Shown: positions 11,511-23,300 of the stretch, in pieces
How the letters are laid out: each line of letters starts with the position of its first letter
Position numbering within the stretch: the first letter of the stretch is position 1
Assembly (NCBI GenBank): GCA_013398175.1
Contig: VZRZ01002012.1
Coordinates: forward strand, 1,584,641-1,648,640
DNA length: 64,000 bases
Direction: 5' to 3'
DNA from: Climacteris rufus
Lineage: Eukaryota; Chordata; Aves; Passeriformes; Climacteridae
The notes under the pieces: generated by a model
Databases searched by the model: none
What the model was told of the DNA's origin: nothing
The model's input: only the letters and a program-made list of their open reading frames with translations
Program-made: the position numbers and the translations under genes

Positions 11511-13654
11511 ATCCACCTTGTGAGCTCTTATTTTATGCTACAACTGCCCATAAGACATGCATAACAGCAGATGAACCAGATTCTATACACAGTGCCCAGG
11601 CTACTACAGCGTGCCCAAATACCTCCTGTCTCTGAGACAGAATGTCAAAATTCATTTTTGATACAAATGGCCCTAACGACCCATGGGTACTGTTGTAAAT
11701 ACTGTTCCACGTTAAGTTGTTTTGTATTGTTTTGGTACACTAACTTGATTTAATATGCAGCATACAAATGGAACAATCTCAATGACATTTTGAAATACGA
11801 GGTTTCAACTTCAGGCCTTATATTTCAAGATGCTGGTGGAGGCATGAGGGATTTTGTTCCTCCTAACAAGTTGAAGTCAAAACTAAGTTACAATAGGATT
11901 GTCACCTAACAAAAAGTAACATATGTGGAAAGCTATTAATAAGAAAGCAGTAGCAAGCTGGGAGAAATTTATTGAAATTCCAGAGATGCCTCAGGCATTT
12001 ATATCCTACATGGTTCTACAAAGACAGCATTTTGCATATCAACACAGAGAGATTATTGTAAAAAGCAGGTGTTGCAAACCTGTTCATGCAGCTAATGTCA
12101 CTAGGAAGTGTGCGTGTGTGCAAATATGTCTGTCCATGTATAACATTAACTACCTCACTCTGCATTTTCCAGGAAAAATATTTTGGCTTAGAGGTTTACT
12201 ACTTAATGTATTAGCAATTTCAAATTAAGATTGACAAAATACTTCTTTATCTATGGGGCAAGATTTGAAATTACGAAAAAATGTATAGTAAAATATGTAT
12301 TTCAGGATATGGATGAAATTTTATCCCAACCATGTGACAGAGCTTATGCCTGTAATGTGAACCTTGTGAGATCAGATGTTGGGGTTAATACACAAATACA
12401 AAGACACTGTGTTTCATTTTTATTTTTCAATGGGTTTCTATTAATGTGTGTCTTCTCTGGAAAATAATACAATGCCACTAATCAAGCAAGGTGTTTGTAT
12501 GTATGTTTCCCTTACAATCCTCATTATGTTATGTGTTTTGTTGAAGTACGCCAACATGTAAGTGTATTTGTACAGCAGAGTGTGTCCATTGTATTGTATC
12601 CATGTCAAAAATAAAAACACTACCAACAAAGCCAGCTCTTCAAATCTAAACACGTGTATTTCGGATAGAAGCAGGGAGCAGAAATTACAAAAAGCACTGG
12701 TGAATCATTCTGAAAGCAACTGTGTTGCTACAGCACCTGAACAGCAGAATATGTTCTACCACCCTTGAAGTGGAGGAGTTCTTTGTTCCAGGTGCTCTTC
12801 TCTTGGACTACCTCAATGCAGTGCACAAAATGACACTGCTTGGAATCCTGCTTCATTGAGAGCAAAGGCAGGCTGCTTTGGGGTTTCATTTCAGCCAGCA
12901 TTTTTTAAACTAGTATGAAATGCATAGAGCAGAACTAACTTTAGAACAAATTGTAAGAATGCATAGTAAAGGTAAATAAAATTGTAAGGAGCAAACAAAA
13001 ATACTGCTAGTTCAAAGAGAATAAAAAAGATAGAAGTGACTTGCAAAGAACTATTTCCAATTTTTATTTAGTTTCTTATAGATGCATATTTAAGTATAAG
13101 ACACTTCTGTCACTGCTCAATGATCTGGCCAGCTGATGAATGGATGTCCTTATTTAATTTAGATTGAGCACATGTCCCCTAAACCTGGCTTGAGAGCAAC
13201 TACTGGAACACTCCTTTTAGAAAGAGAGGCAGGCACAGTAAGACAAGATGAAGACACAACTGCAGACTGGCCTCAAAAGTGCCTCCCTGTGTCCTGTAAG
13301 AAATCCTGTTTTCCACAGAGTGATGCATTAGTTCTCTCTCTAGTTTTTCACAAGTAAGATCCAAATTGTTTCTTCAGCAACACATCACTTCATAGGCATC
13401 TCTGTGCTGTAGAGTTGCTGCTTGCCCTGAAGCTCATTCCATGAAAACATAAACAGGAACGTGATCCTCCTAGACACTGTATCTATAGGAAGGTTCAGAA
13501 GCACTGGATTTTAAGGCAGCAGGAAAAGGAACTGGAGTTACCATATAAAGTATAAATAAGAAAATTCTATTCAATACTGAACCTGAGACCTTCAAAATCA
13601 TGCCTTTAGTCAGTCTCCTGCTCCCTCTGCTGGACTATGTCCATTTATGCTTCA

Positions 13655-13735
13655 TAGGATCAGAATCATGTAATGGCCTGGATAGGAAGGGAACTTAATC
13701 ATCTACTTCCAACCTGCCTGCTGTGGGTATACTCA
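13655..13735 (-). mobile_element. Old CR1 LINE 3' fragment
   Basis: The text ggataggaagggaacttaat catctacttccaacctgcct is a diverged reverse complement of the CR1 3' region (consensus ggttggaagggaccttaaag, atcatctagttccaaccccc). Confidence 0.65.
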
Positions 13736-13811
13736 TCACTTCTTAGCTTTCCAGCTCTTTGTCTTCTAACTAGAATACATGGACAACTGCACTACATGAA
13801 ATAATGCACAG

Positions 13812-13828
13812 TTTATTGGAGTTTTATT
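13812..13828 (-). terminator. LAMA1: Candidate LAMA1 poly(A) signals
   Basis: Two AATAAA hexamers on the minus strand (13828-13823 and 13817-13812) are the first after the LAMA1 stop and would give a 3' UTR of about 0.4 kb. Hexamers alone are weak evidence. Confidence 0.45.
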
Positions 13829-14189
13829 ATGTGGTCCAAAATTATTACCTTCTTATAAAACAACCAACACGCTATCAAATAAAATACTGTCAAGTAATCA
13901 AAAGGAAACATACTGTAAACACTGATTAATAAAAATTCCCGAAAGAAAAATACCCAATTAATGCCATTAACATTGTAGTAGAGGTATTTGTTGTTTAAAA
14001 CGATTTAGTTAAAATGCAGACATAGAGCTTTTGATTTAAAAAAAATAAATGACCTGAGTTGGAAAACAACCAGAAAAATCAGAGATGCAGGTTCTTACCA
14101 GTTCTTCTTTTCATTATGAAATGAGAATGCAAAATAACAGATCAATAAAAAAAAACCCCTCTCTCAGTCCAGACAGGCTTTGCTACAGT

Positions 14190-14350
14190 TCAGTGCTCAG
14201 CCCCAGGGCAGGAATGAGGAAAGACTCCACGCAGGTCAAAAGATCTGCTAAAGTCAAACAATTCAGTATGTTGGCCCTTGGTCAAAACAAGATTCCTCAG
14301 ACAGCCACGGAATGAGCTCTTGCTCGTGAGGCAGTTTTGCTTCACATCAG
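14190..14350 (-). CDS. LAMA1: LAMA1 terminal coding exon and stop
   Basis: 161 bp of coding sequence after acceptor gtttttcag. DVKQNCLTSKSSFRGCLRN to the C-terminus FPHSCPGAEH, stop TGA at 14192-14190. The HSCPG ending is specific to alpha-1; alpha-2 ends differently. Confidence 0.95.
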
Positions 14351-17300
14351 CTGAAAAACAAACAGGAAATGTGTAAAAGCTATTTCCACCAAACTGGAAA
14401 AATACAAAGATCAGGTTATCAAACTGCTTCTCCTTCCTCTGAAATGAGAGATGAAACCAACACCTGAGAAACATCTAGTTCCAGTCATGTTTGGATGATC
14501 CCAACATGGACAGTCACTGCTGCCTTTAAGCATAAGCCATGCACTGGGATAACTTGTGCAGATTTTGCAGAAATAGTTCTTCCCAGGGCATGTGGAAGAT
14601 GAGGGGGGAAAACAGAGCAGAAAGCCACTCTGCATAGGTGTCTTTGAAGCTAAAATCAAAACTGGCAGAATGTGAAGCAACAGCTGAGCTGTACAGTCAC
14701 AGACTCCACTGGCAAACTAAAAAGGCAGGGAGTGGAGGGAGCGCGTGTGTTAAGAGTCACTCTTGTGAGAATGAGAGCAAGAGGAACAGAAGGGAAGGGA
14801 AATATTATTGTACCTACCAGGATAGCCTCCAACATAAATGGGATTGTTCGTATCGGCAGATGTTGACTGGATGTAGGGATTATCAGTGTGAACCAAATTC
14901 CCATCAATTATCAGCGAAATGCCATGTTTGCTTTTGTTTGCTTGAAGCTTGTGCCACTTCCCATCACACAAACTGTTTGTGCTTCTTGGTTCATATGCAG
15001 CTGTTATTCTTCCAGCTCCATTGTTGACATGGAATAAAACCTGTACAAACAGCCAGATGCCAATAAAGATATAAAGGAAGAATACGTGAACTAATTTGCC
15101 GAGATAAAAGCACAATCATGCTGGTGCAGAGATTTCCGTTTTAAATGTTTGGCAATATGTGAAGTTAATGTTTACTGTGACAGATACAATAGATCTTCAT
15201 TGAAGTGCTTTTTAAAATCTAAAAGACTTAGATCTACCTATGCAGTAGTCCATTGGTATACTGCACCAGGGATTTCAATGTGTCTTGCAAATACAAATAA
15301 AGACATTTTTCACAGAACCTGAGACTTCAGATCTGAAAGAAGATTCACTGCATCTAACTGAAGAGAAAAGAATGGACTGAAAGCACTTGTCATTGCAAAT
15401 AAATGTATTGATTTTTTTCATGTATTTATTTTTCAAAGCAGTAGGCATTTCCTGAACTTCGTGGTGAGGATTAAGATGTAAGTATTAACTGAGAAAGTAT
15501 GTCCCACAGAAGCAGTTATATTTAACACTGTCTCTAGCTAGGAAGCTTTGAATAAAAAATGAGCTATTTCTGCAAAAACAAATACTTAAGAGCAATCAAG
15601 TATTGCATTTTTTATGCAAGAGATGACTGGAAAACTATGTATTGATTGTTAAAAGGTTTATGGAGTATAATGGCCAGTAGAAGTAGAATACGAGTTAATT
15701 GCTCATGAATACTGAAGAAGGCATTACAAAACAGTGTGCTTTGTATATGCAATATTTTTCTCTAGGACAAGGGTAGCTTTATGGCAGAAAAAGTATTAAG
15801 CTATAAAAAAGATATATATATTTGGTCTAATGTACAAGGTATGTAGTACAGGAGATCAGAAGGGCTGCACACTGACATAAATTACACTAATTAGAAATCA
15901 AAAAAACTTCCAGTGACTTCTGCTAATTGCACCTTTTATCATATGATGGCAATGAGAAACCTTGAGACCGAAAGTCTGTCCCATATAATTTCTGTGGGAA
16001 GTTGCCTCCCACACGCTTCACTGGTGTGTATTTAGTGCAATCCCAGAGTTCTGGCCTGCCAATTCCACAGAAGCCTTGTGAAATGAGTGTGCCTGCACAG
16101 GGCAGCCTACCTTGCCATGCACCATCTCCAGTCCAATGGCATCAACCTTGGCACTGCTGACCCCAAGAAGAACCCCGTGCGCTGCCGTTGTGCGGAACTC
16201 CAGGGTGATGTTCACATCAGATCGCACTTTGTAACCTTCTCGGACTGAAAAGAAGTTAGAAGCTTCTAGCAGAAGACTTGTAACTCACAGAACAAAGTAA
16301 AATATATACATCGTCATTAAAAGGTCTAAAAAGTTTGTTAATTGTGCTATTGGAATATGAACTTGCAAAACCTCTGAAAAGTAAGTTTTCCAAAGTCATA
16401 ATCCACATTTCCAAGTAAGTTTTTTTTTATCAATTCAGATTTAATACATTCTATCTCATTTTTAATCAACAGTAAAGAGCACAAATGTAATCCTTCAGGT
16501 TAGTTCAAAAGTCTTTAGTCTCCATACCCTTTAACAGACCTTATGATAATGAACAAATACATTCCTAGCTGAAGAAAGAGGAAGTTCATTTCTTTCCCAC
16601 TGCTGAAATCATTAGCTCTTTCATTTGTGGAAGACAGCCCTTTGCAGAAATGACCACTTTTGGAGGTACAGAGTAAAAGGGATTCATTTAGGAATCCATA
16701 TGCAAGGCCTGCACTCACTGTGTGACGAGGCAGTTAATTACACACAGTTCCAATAAGACCTAAAAAGACTGTGTTTTCATTAACATTAATTAAGGTGCTG
16801 TTTTCATTTAAGGACACTTACCAAGAGCAGCAAAACCACTTCCATCAAAGAAAGTACCATCCTGCACTGTTTCATAACATTTATTCACAGCAAAGATGGA
16901 CACAGGACTCTCGTTGTCCAGTTGTTTGCTATTAATTGTCATGCTACCAATGCAGGCAGGAATACTGTGAGTAACCTAAGCATATGGAAATATAAGAGAT
17001 AAAATTTAATGTAAACTACTGCAATGCTCTCAGTGATTCACCTGATGTCATTGTAGATAAAAAATTATCTGAACAAAACACAATAGGATCTAAAACATGT
17101 ACATAATTAAATTTCTATTATTACACATAATTATAAAAGGTGCTTAATGTCTTAGAGTCAAAATCAAATAGTTTAGAAGCAGAGTATACACTGCCACACT
17201 GTCTATAATGTACACAGAATTGTATTTGCTTGACTTTGAGCAGGGATACACCCATCAGTTAAAGACATTCCAAACATGCTTCAGCAAATTAACAAGTCAA

Positions 17301-20300
17301 TCAAGACTTTGTATGATATTTTGTAAGTTCTATTCATCAACAAGATTCATCTGAACCACTCCAGAGGGTGGCTGGGCAATGGAACACGTTCCCCACAGAA
17401 GTGGTCACAGCACCAAGCCTGACAGAGCTCAAGAAGCATTTGGACAACACTCTCAGGCACACGTGATCCTTGGGCTGTCCTGTGCAGGGCCAGGAGTTGG
17501 ACTTGCATGATCCTTGTGGGTCCCTTTGAACCTGGGATATTCTATAATTCTATGAAAAACATTACCATTATCACCTGAATCCTCGCTGATATAATGGACT
17601 GCCCAAGGTCACCAAGGAAGGTGACAAAAACCTACCTTCTATAAGCATGTATAAAAGGAATGTTTTAATCTAAAGACAGCTAAACCCAGCCTTTCAGAGC
17701 TATTTCATTTCTGTTTGAATCCAACTGGACTCAGGTACTAAAATGTCTGAGATTGTAGGTGATGTTTTTACCTTACACTATGGAACACAGGAATTTATAT
17801 TCTTTATCCATTTTTAACAGAGAGACAGTATGAAAAAAAATTCTGTTAAGGGCTATTGCTAACACACAAGGATACAAACTGTAGCTGGAGTCATTAAGCC
17901 ATAGAAAGCTAGAAAGATTTATCTGGTAAAGGGTCATTACTTTCCTTGTTGCTTCTTTCCCTAAGTACTTCTTTTTAGCTGTCAGAGACAGGATGCTGAA
18001 TTAGATGGGTTTGATGCACTATGCTCATTCTAGTCTTGTAAAACACCAGAGACACCCCACCACCCCAAACCTTCTTACATTCCCAAGATTCTTCGGCACG
18101 TAGTCTAAGGGGAGTCCTCCCACATAGAGTTTCCCTTCCACATCCAAAGTGCTACCATCTCCCAGAGCACTCACTGCTACCAATTCCTGTCCATCCACGA
18201 CGATTGTGCCTTTTCTTTTAAGGTATTCTGTCTTTACCTGGAAAGAAAGAAAGCATGCAAACGTGAATAAGCTAAACCACTTACCTAGTCATTTGCCATA
18301 GGAGTAAGCAAGATAATTGTTTAGATTGCTTTCACATTCTGTTTTGAGGCACCCTCTTGAATTTCATCCTGAGGCTATCTCAGAATGCAACTGAGCAGTA
18401 AACAGCTTCCTTGCCTTGCCAGAGGCTCACAATGATTTCATATCATTCTGCCTAAATTTTTCAATGTTTTATCACTTCTTTAAATCACTAGTTTATTGCC
18501 TTAGGATATGGGTACATCACTAAGTTTGAAGACAGGAGTTCTGTGCTGGTCTCTGGTAATTATTGTGCTGCCCAACAGCTGAGCCAGCTCAGCTCTCTTA
18601 AGTGCACATTCCTATGCTATAATTTTATGATGGGAAGTGCTGCATTTGCTACGACCAAAAGGCTTTCCAGTTCTGCCCATCTTGTTCACTCATGTACCTA
18701 TGCCCTCCTTGCCCTAAAGCAATTATTCACATGTGCTGAGGTACTTTATTCCAAGTCAGCTAGTCATTTATCCCTCTCTGCTTACTTTCATTCTCACACA
18801 AAATCATGGCTAGGTTCAACATGACATTTCATGAACGGGGATAAAGTGGTAAAGCAGGGTGGTATGAGCAGAGGGCAGAGAATGAAAAGAAGTGGTGCTG
18901 TTTTCAGTAGCAATGCATGTTAGTTTAAATTGATTGCAGAGGGACTGCAATAATCACTTTGCATCACTTTGGAAGTGATGTGACTCAGCCTTAATCTCTG
19001 AAGAAGGCTGAAGGTCATGCTTTTATGTCCTGGGTAGTAAAAGTAAGTCAGCTCTTGTATGGCATCTGTTCATGTCTTAAAATGTGGATAGTGTGAGTGT
19101 GAGTTTTATGTGAGTATATTTAATTTTAAACATGCAGTTATAAGTCCTGGAGCATTCTTCCTTTCAGGGTAGGCAGCAGAGCTTAACTGTGATATCTCTT
19201 GACAGAAATTCGCTTTGCTTTCTTTATGTTAGTTTTTGCTGGGTTTTTTTCTGCTGATTATTTATGAAAAGCAAAAATAACTCTGCTGACTCCCAAGGCA
19301 CCTAGGAGAGCTGGTGGCTTTGTGTCATCAATCACTTTGTCCCACAGAAGACACTTCCTGCAGCTAAGGCTTCACATACGGGTAAGTGAAGGGAAGCTTA
19401 GCAGGATGAATATTCTCATCCTCATCTGCCTTTAGGAAAAGCAGTGTGGTCAGAGTTACTTTTAAAGCTCATGCAGACATCACAGTCAGTCATCCTGAAG
19501 AAAGCCAGAGCCAGCAGCAGGTAGGTTGCTCAGAGGAACTGGGCTAGTAGAGACTGACACACAGTCTTTGTTCAGAAGGCCCCAAGTGCTATGTGACACC
19601 TCAAAGCTGTAGTCAGAATTTCGCCTCAAACTCTCCTCAGGCCAAGTCCTACCCCTCCAGTCTCCATTTCAAATCCCCCCTTCTCTCATGTTGCCTCAAC
19701 CAAGGAAAGGAAAGACAGTGATCCCCTGTTATCACTAGCTGCTATGACATGCTCAGGTATTAAGTGGTAAGTGAGAGAACAGAGAAACTGTGCACCCACA
19801 AATCTCTGTCACCCTGTCACACTCTGAAGTGCAAGTCTTTGGTGACATAGTGCATGGAGAGCTTTCTGTGGAAAAAGTCAAAGTTCTTACACCTCTCTGT
19901 CAGGTTCTTCTCTGTTGAAGATGACCATCATTACATAGTTGGTGAATTTCTAAATAATCTGAGACACTTGACAGTAGTTGGAAGCTGGAATCGATGTACA
20001 ATTCATGAGAATTTTAAAAGGAAATAATTATCAAATGAAGCTTTCTGAATGTTTTCATGATGGGGTTAAAATCAGTTTGCTTTTGCAACACAGAAAGCAT
20101 ACAGGAAAGGCAGGGAAAAACCATCCCAGTAAGTGCAGGGAAGAGAAAATGGAGCACAAGATTGGCAGCTACCTACCGTATGCCATTTTCCATCACTGAT
20201 AACAGCAGGGTGACGAGCTACTGCTTTTCCTTTGCCTAAATCAAATGAGAAATGGAGCTGTCCCCCATAAAGCTGTAGGGCTGCATAATCAACCTGGTTT

Positions 20301-23300
20301 TGGTGAGCCATGTAGTAAATCAGGCCACTGGAGGCAAAAGTTCTGAGATTCAGCTGGATGGAAAGTCTGGACAATAAAAATTCAGCATTACGGAAAGGTA
20401 TTTCTTTTGCAGTGATAGAAAGCTTTTCTGGAGACAGAGAACAGCCTCAAACAATTTATTATTATGAAAGGAAATTTATTACTACAAATGTCAGAAAAGT
20501 AGAATTTGCATTGACTCTAAGAAAGCATGAGTTATAGTGGATTTCATCATGGAAATCGGTGCTGTACCCATCAGAAATAGAATAAGTGCTTGTCACAGTG
20601 TGAGACAAACTTTAAGAGGGCCAGGCTGAGCTGTTTGTGACTGCAGGCTTGCCCATTGCCTCAGGAAAGGAACCCATTCCAGGATAACTGTGATGGCATG
20701 CATTCCTATTAGCCAGGCTTGCTGGGATATAATGGGCAGACTGAGAACAGAGGGAGGCTTAAAAGGTAGAGGAGTTGAATGAGCCATTTATTATCAAGAC
20801 ACTAGGTTCAGACTACAGGGCATCAATCCTCTGCAATGTCTTTAGCTCAACAGCTGTAACAGAAAGGCTGGAAGGAAAAAACCCTCATTTCTCAATGCCT
20901 GCAGAGACTGCATGAGTTGAAAGAAGCGAATACAAGTGACTTGCAGGCTGTGTTTTGGGGACCCTGTTGGGAGCTTCTCAAACAAGTAAAAGAGGCAGAG
21001 AGTCTATCACACATTAAGTTTCAACAAAATTATTCTTCTCAGTAGTCTTGTCTCCTTTAAGTGCACCTTCAAATACAGAAGGTGCACTTGCAGAAAATAG
21101 AGAAGAGAGGATGAGGTGTTATCTTCATCAGTCAAAAGGGTTGGGACCAGCTGAACTCTATGTGAAAAACAGAAATCAAAACACTCACAAAAGGTACAGT
21201 GAGACTCTGAAATCTGAGAGAAAAAGAAATGCAGAACTCTGACAATGAGTTCACAAACTCATGATCACTAACCTGGGAAAGACACTCTAATTACACTATA
21301 ATGATTGTGATACTTTCTTCCATGCACAGCCCACAGAAACCTGAAGTGAAGGCCATGTTCAAAGCTGGCAATGCAGTGATCATTCATGAAAACCATCATT
21401 GCACTTCTGGTAGCTCAGTACAAAATAACACTGTGTGAATGTGTAATTCAGGATATACTCACTTCTTCCTGATAGCAGACTGATTAAAGAGCAGTGTCAG
21501 GTGGCTGCCTTTGGCAAGTCCAAACTGGTGGGCACCTTGAATAAGACCAGGCAGCTTATCTTTTGCACAAACTACCTGTTAATGAAAGGAGTTTATTAAC
21601 AAAAATAGTATCAGGTGCTGACCACCAAGTGTTGAATGACAATGTGCTTATGTAGAACTTTGTAAGAAGTGAAACTGAGCCACAAGATAACCACAAAGTG
21701 TACAGCAACACCAATTATCTAAACTCACAATCATTCCAAGCTATCTTCAGGCTTAAAAAGAAATAGTTCAAATGATTAAGCTATGTCTCATAGACAGCAC
21801 TGGTGTTTTCTACTGCAAAATGTTTATAGTTGGAGATATATTCAATTCACTATTTGTCTTAATTGATAGCCCTTTGGATAACAAATGCTGAAAGTACAAT
21901 TTCAGTGTGAAAATTTTATGGATTTGGTAGAATTATTTTCCCATATAATAAGGACACATTTTGGTTATGATTTGGGGTATGGAGAGCTGAGTAACAGAGT
22001 ATGAGCCAAAGGTATACTTTAGTTCTTAAAAGGACAATTTATTTCTTTTTATAGTCACAGTTGTATGTATGAAATGTTGCTTTTTTATAAAATCAAATGT
22101 ATAAAATCTTGCTTTATGTTTCCACAGAAAAATGGTTTGGGGATACTTTGGAAACCCTTCATTATAAGGATGTGCAGCTGCAGAAGGAGAGAAGTAATGG
22201 TTTCTGTCTTCTCTCTTGGGAACAGGGAATGTGTGAGAGGAAACAGGTGCCACGCAAGCTGCATTCAGACTGTGTCTCTCGAATGGTTTGTGCCTCCTCT
22301 TTGACACAGAGCAGAGACTGCATCAGGAAAATGTGAATGAAGAACTGCACAGCTAATGCAAATCTCTGCACAGAGTCCCTTTGGAAGGAATAAACTAAAG
22401 ATAATAGTTACTGTCAAGTCCTTCTGCTGGAAGATTATCAATTCACTTTTTCTGTTTTAGTGTTGCTGCCTGAGCAATGATAAACCTAAGTACATTTCCA
22501 TTCCAAATGGCCAACAGGCTGCTACAAAGGTTTTCCTATAGTTTTTCTATAGGAAATAATAATTTCAAATCCACATTTATTGAACCATTCCACACCATAG
22601 AAGAAGTAAATATACATAGTCTGTAATTTGATAATTCTCCACAAAGAATGGACAAAAAAGGGGCAATAGAGCTTTGCTGCAATACATACTTTTTTTGTAT
22701 CTGTAAGAGGTCTCAGGGGAATTGGTAAAGCCTGAAGTTCTGGTTGAATCTCAGTGTCTGATGGCTGGACAGCTGGTTTAGGCTTCTCTGACAGAAAGCA
22801 GCTGTCCATATCCACATGTTCATACTTCATGGAAGTGGTGAAATATAATAGCCTGTGGTTTTTTTTAAAAAATACATTTTAAGAGGCGCAGTGCCCAATC
22901 TCTACATTTCCCAAGCACAGGGAGAGTATTTTACAAGGTCTTTCACTAGTAACAGAAGAAAAGAAAAGAAGTGGCATCTGTGGCAAATAACCTGTCCACA
23001 GAACAATATGAATAGACAATATTTTTGGAAAATCATTCTGTCTGTCACCACAGATGAAATTATAGTAGAGAAAGTTATGTTTTGTGCAGCATTTCTATAA
23101 ACATTAAAGATATTTTTAATATGCAGCATTTCTATAAACATTAAAGATATTTTTAATACTATTTAGAAATGTAGCTGGTAATACCCATTTTCTAGCTGTT
23201 ATAATACCCAGATCATGAGTATCATGCATGTCTTATGTTAAAAACCAGGCAAATGGAAATGGCATGCAAGAGATCACAAACTACATTTAATAATTACTAT

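Larger units (their letters stand above)
8897..14189. other. ARHGAP28-LAMA1 intergenic interval (both 3' UTRs)
   Basis: This 5.3 kb lies between the two convergent stop codons. It must contain both 3' UTRs and the poly(A) sites. I see short open frames on both strands with no recognisable family, a T-rich tract near 10700-10735, and one old CR1 fragment near 13655-13735. No further gene is supported. Confidence 0.8.

Noticed and set aside
14638..15027. 129-codon plus-strand open frame
   Set aside because: Antisense to the LG5 exon 14818-15040; no family resemblance.
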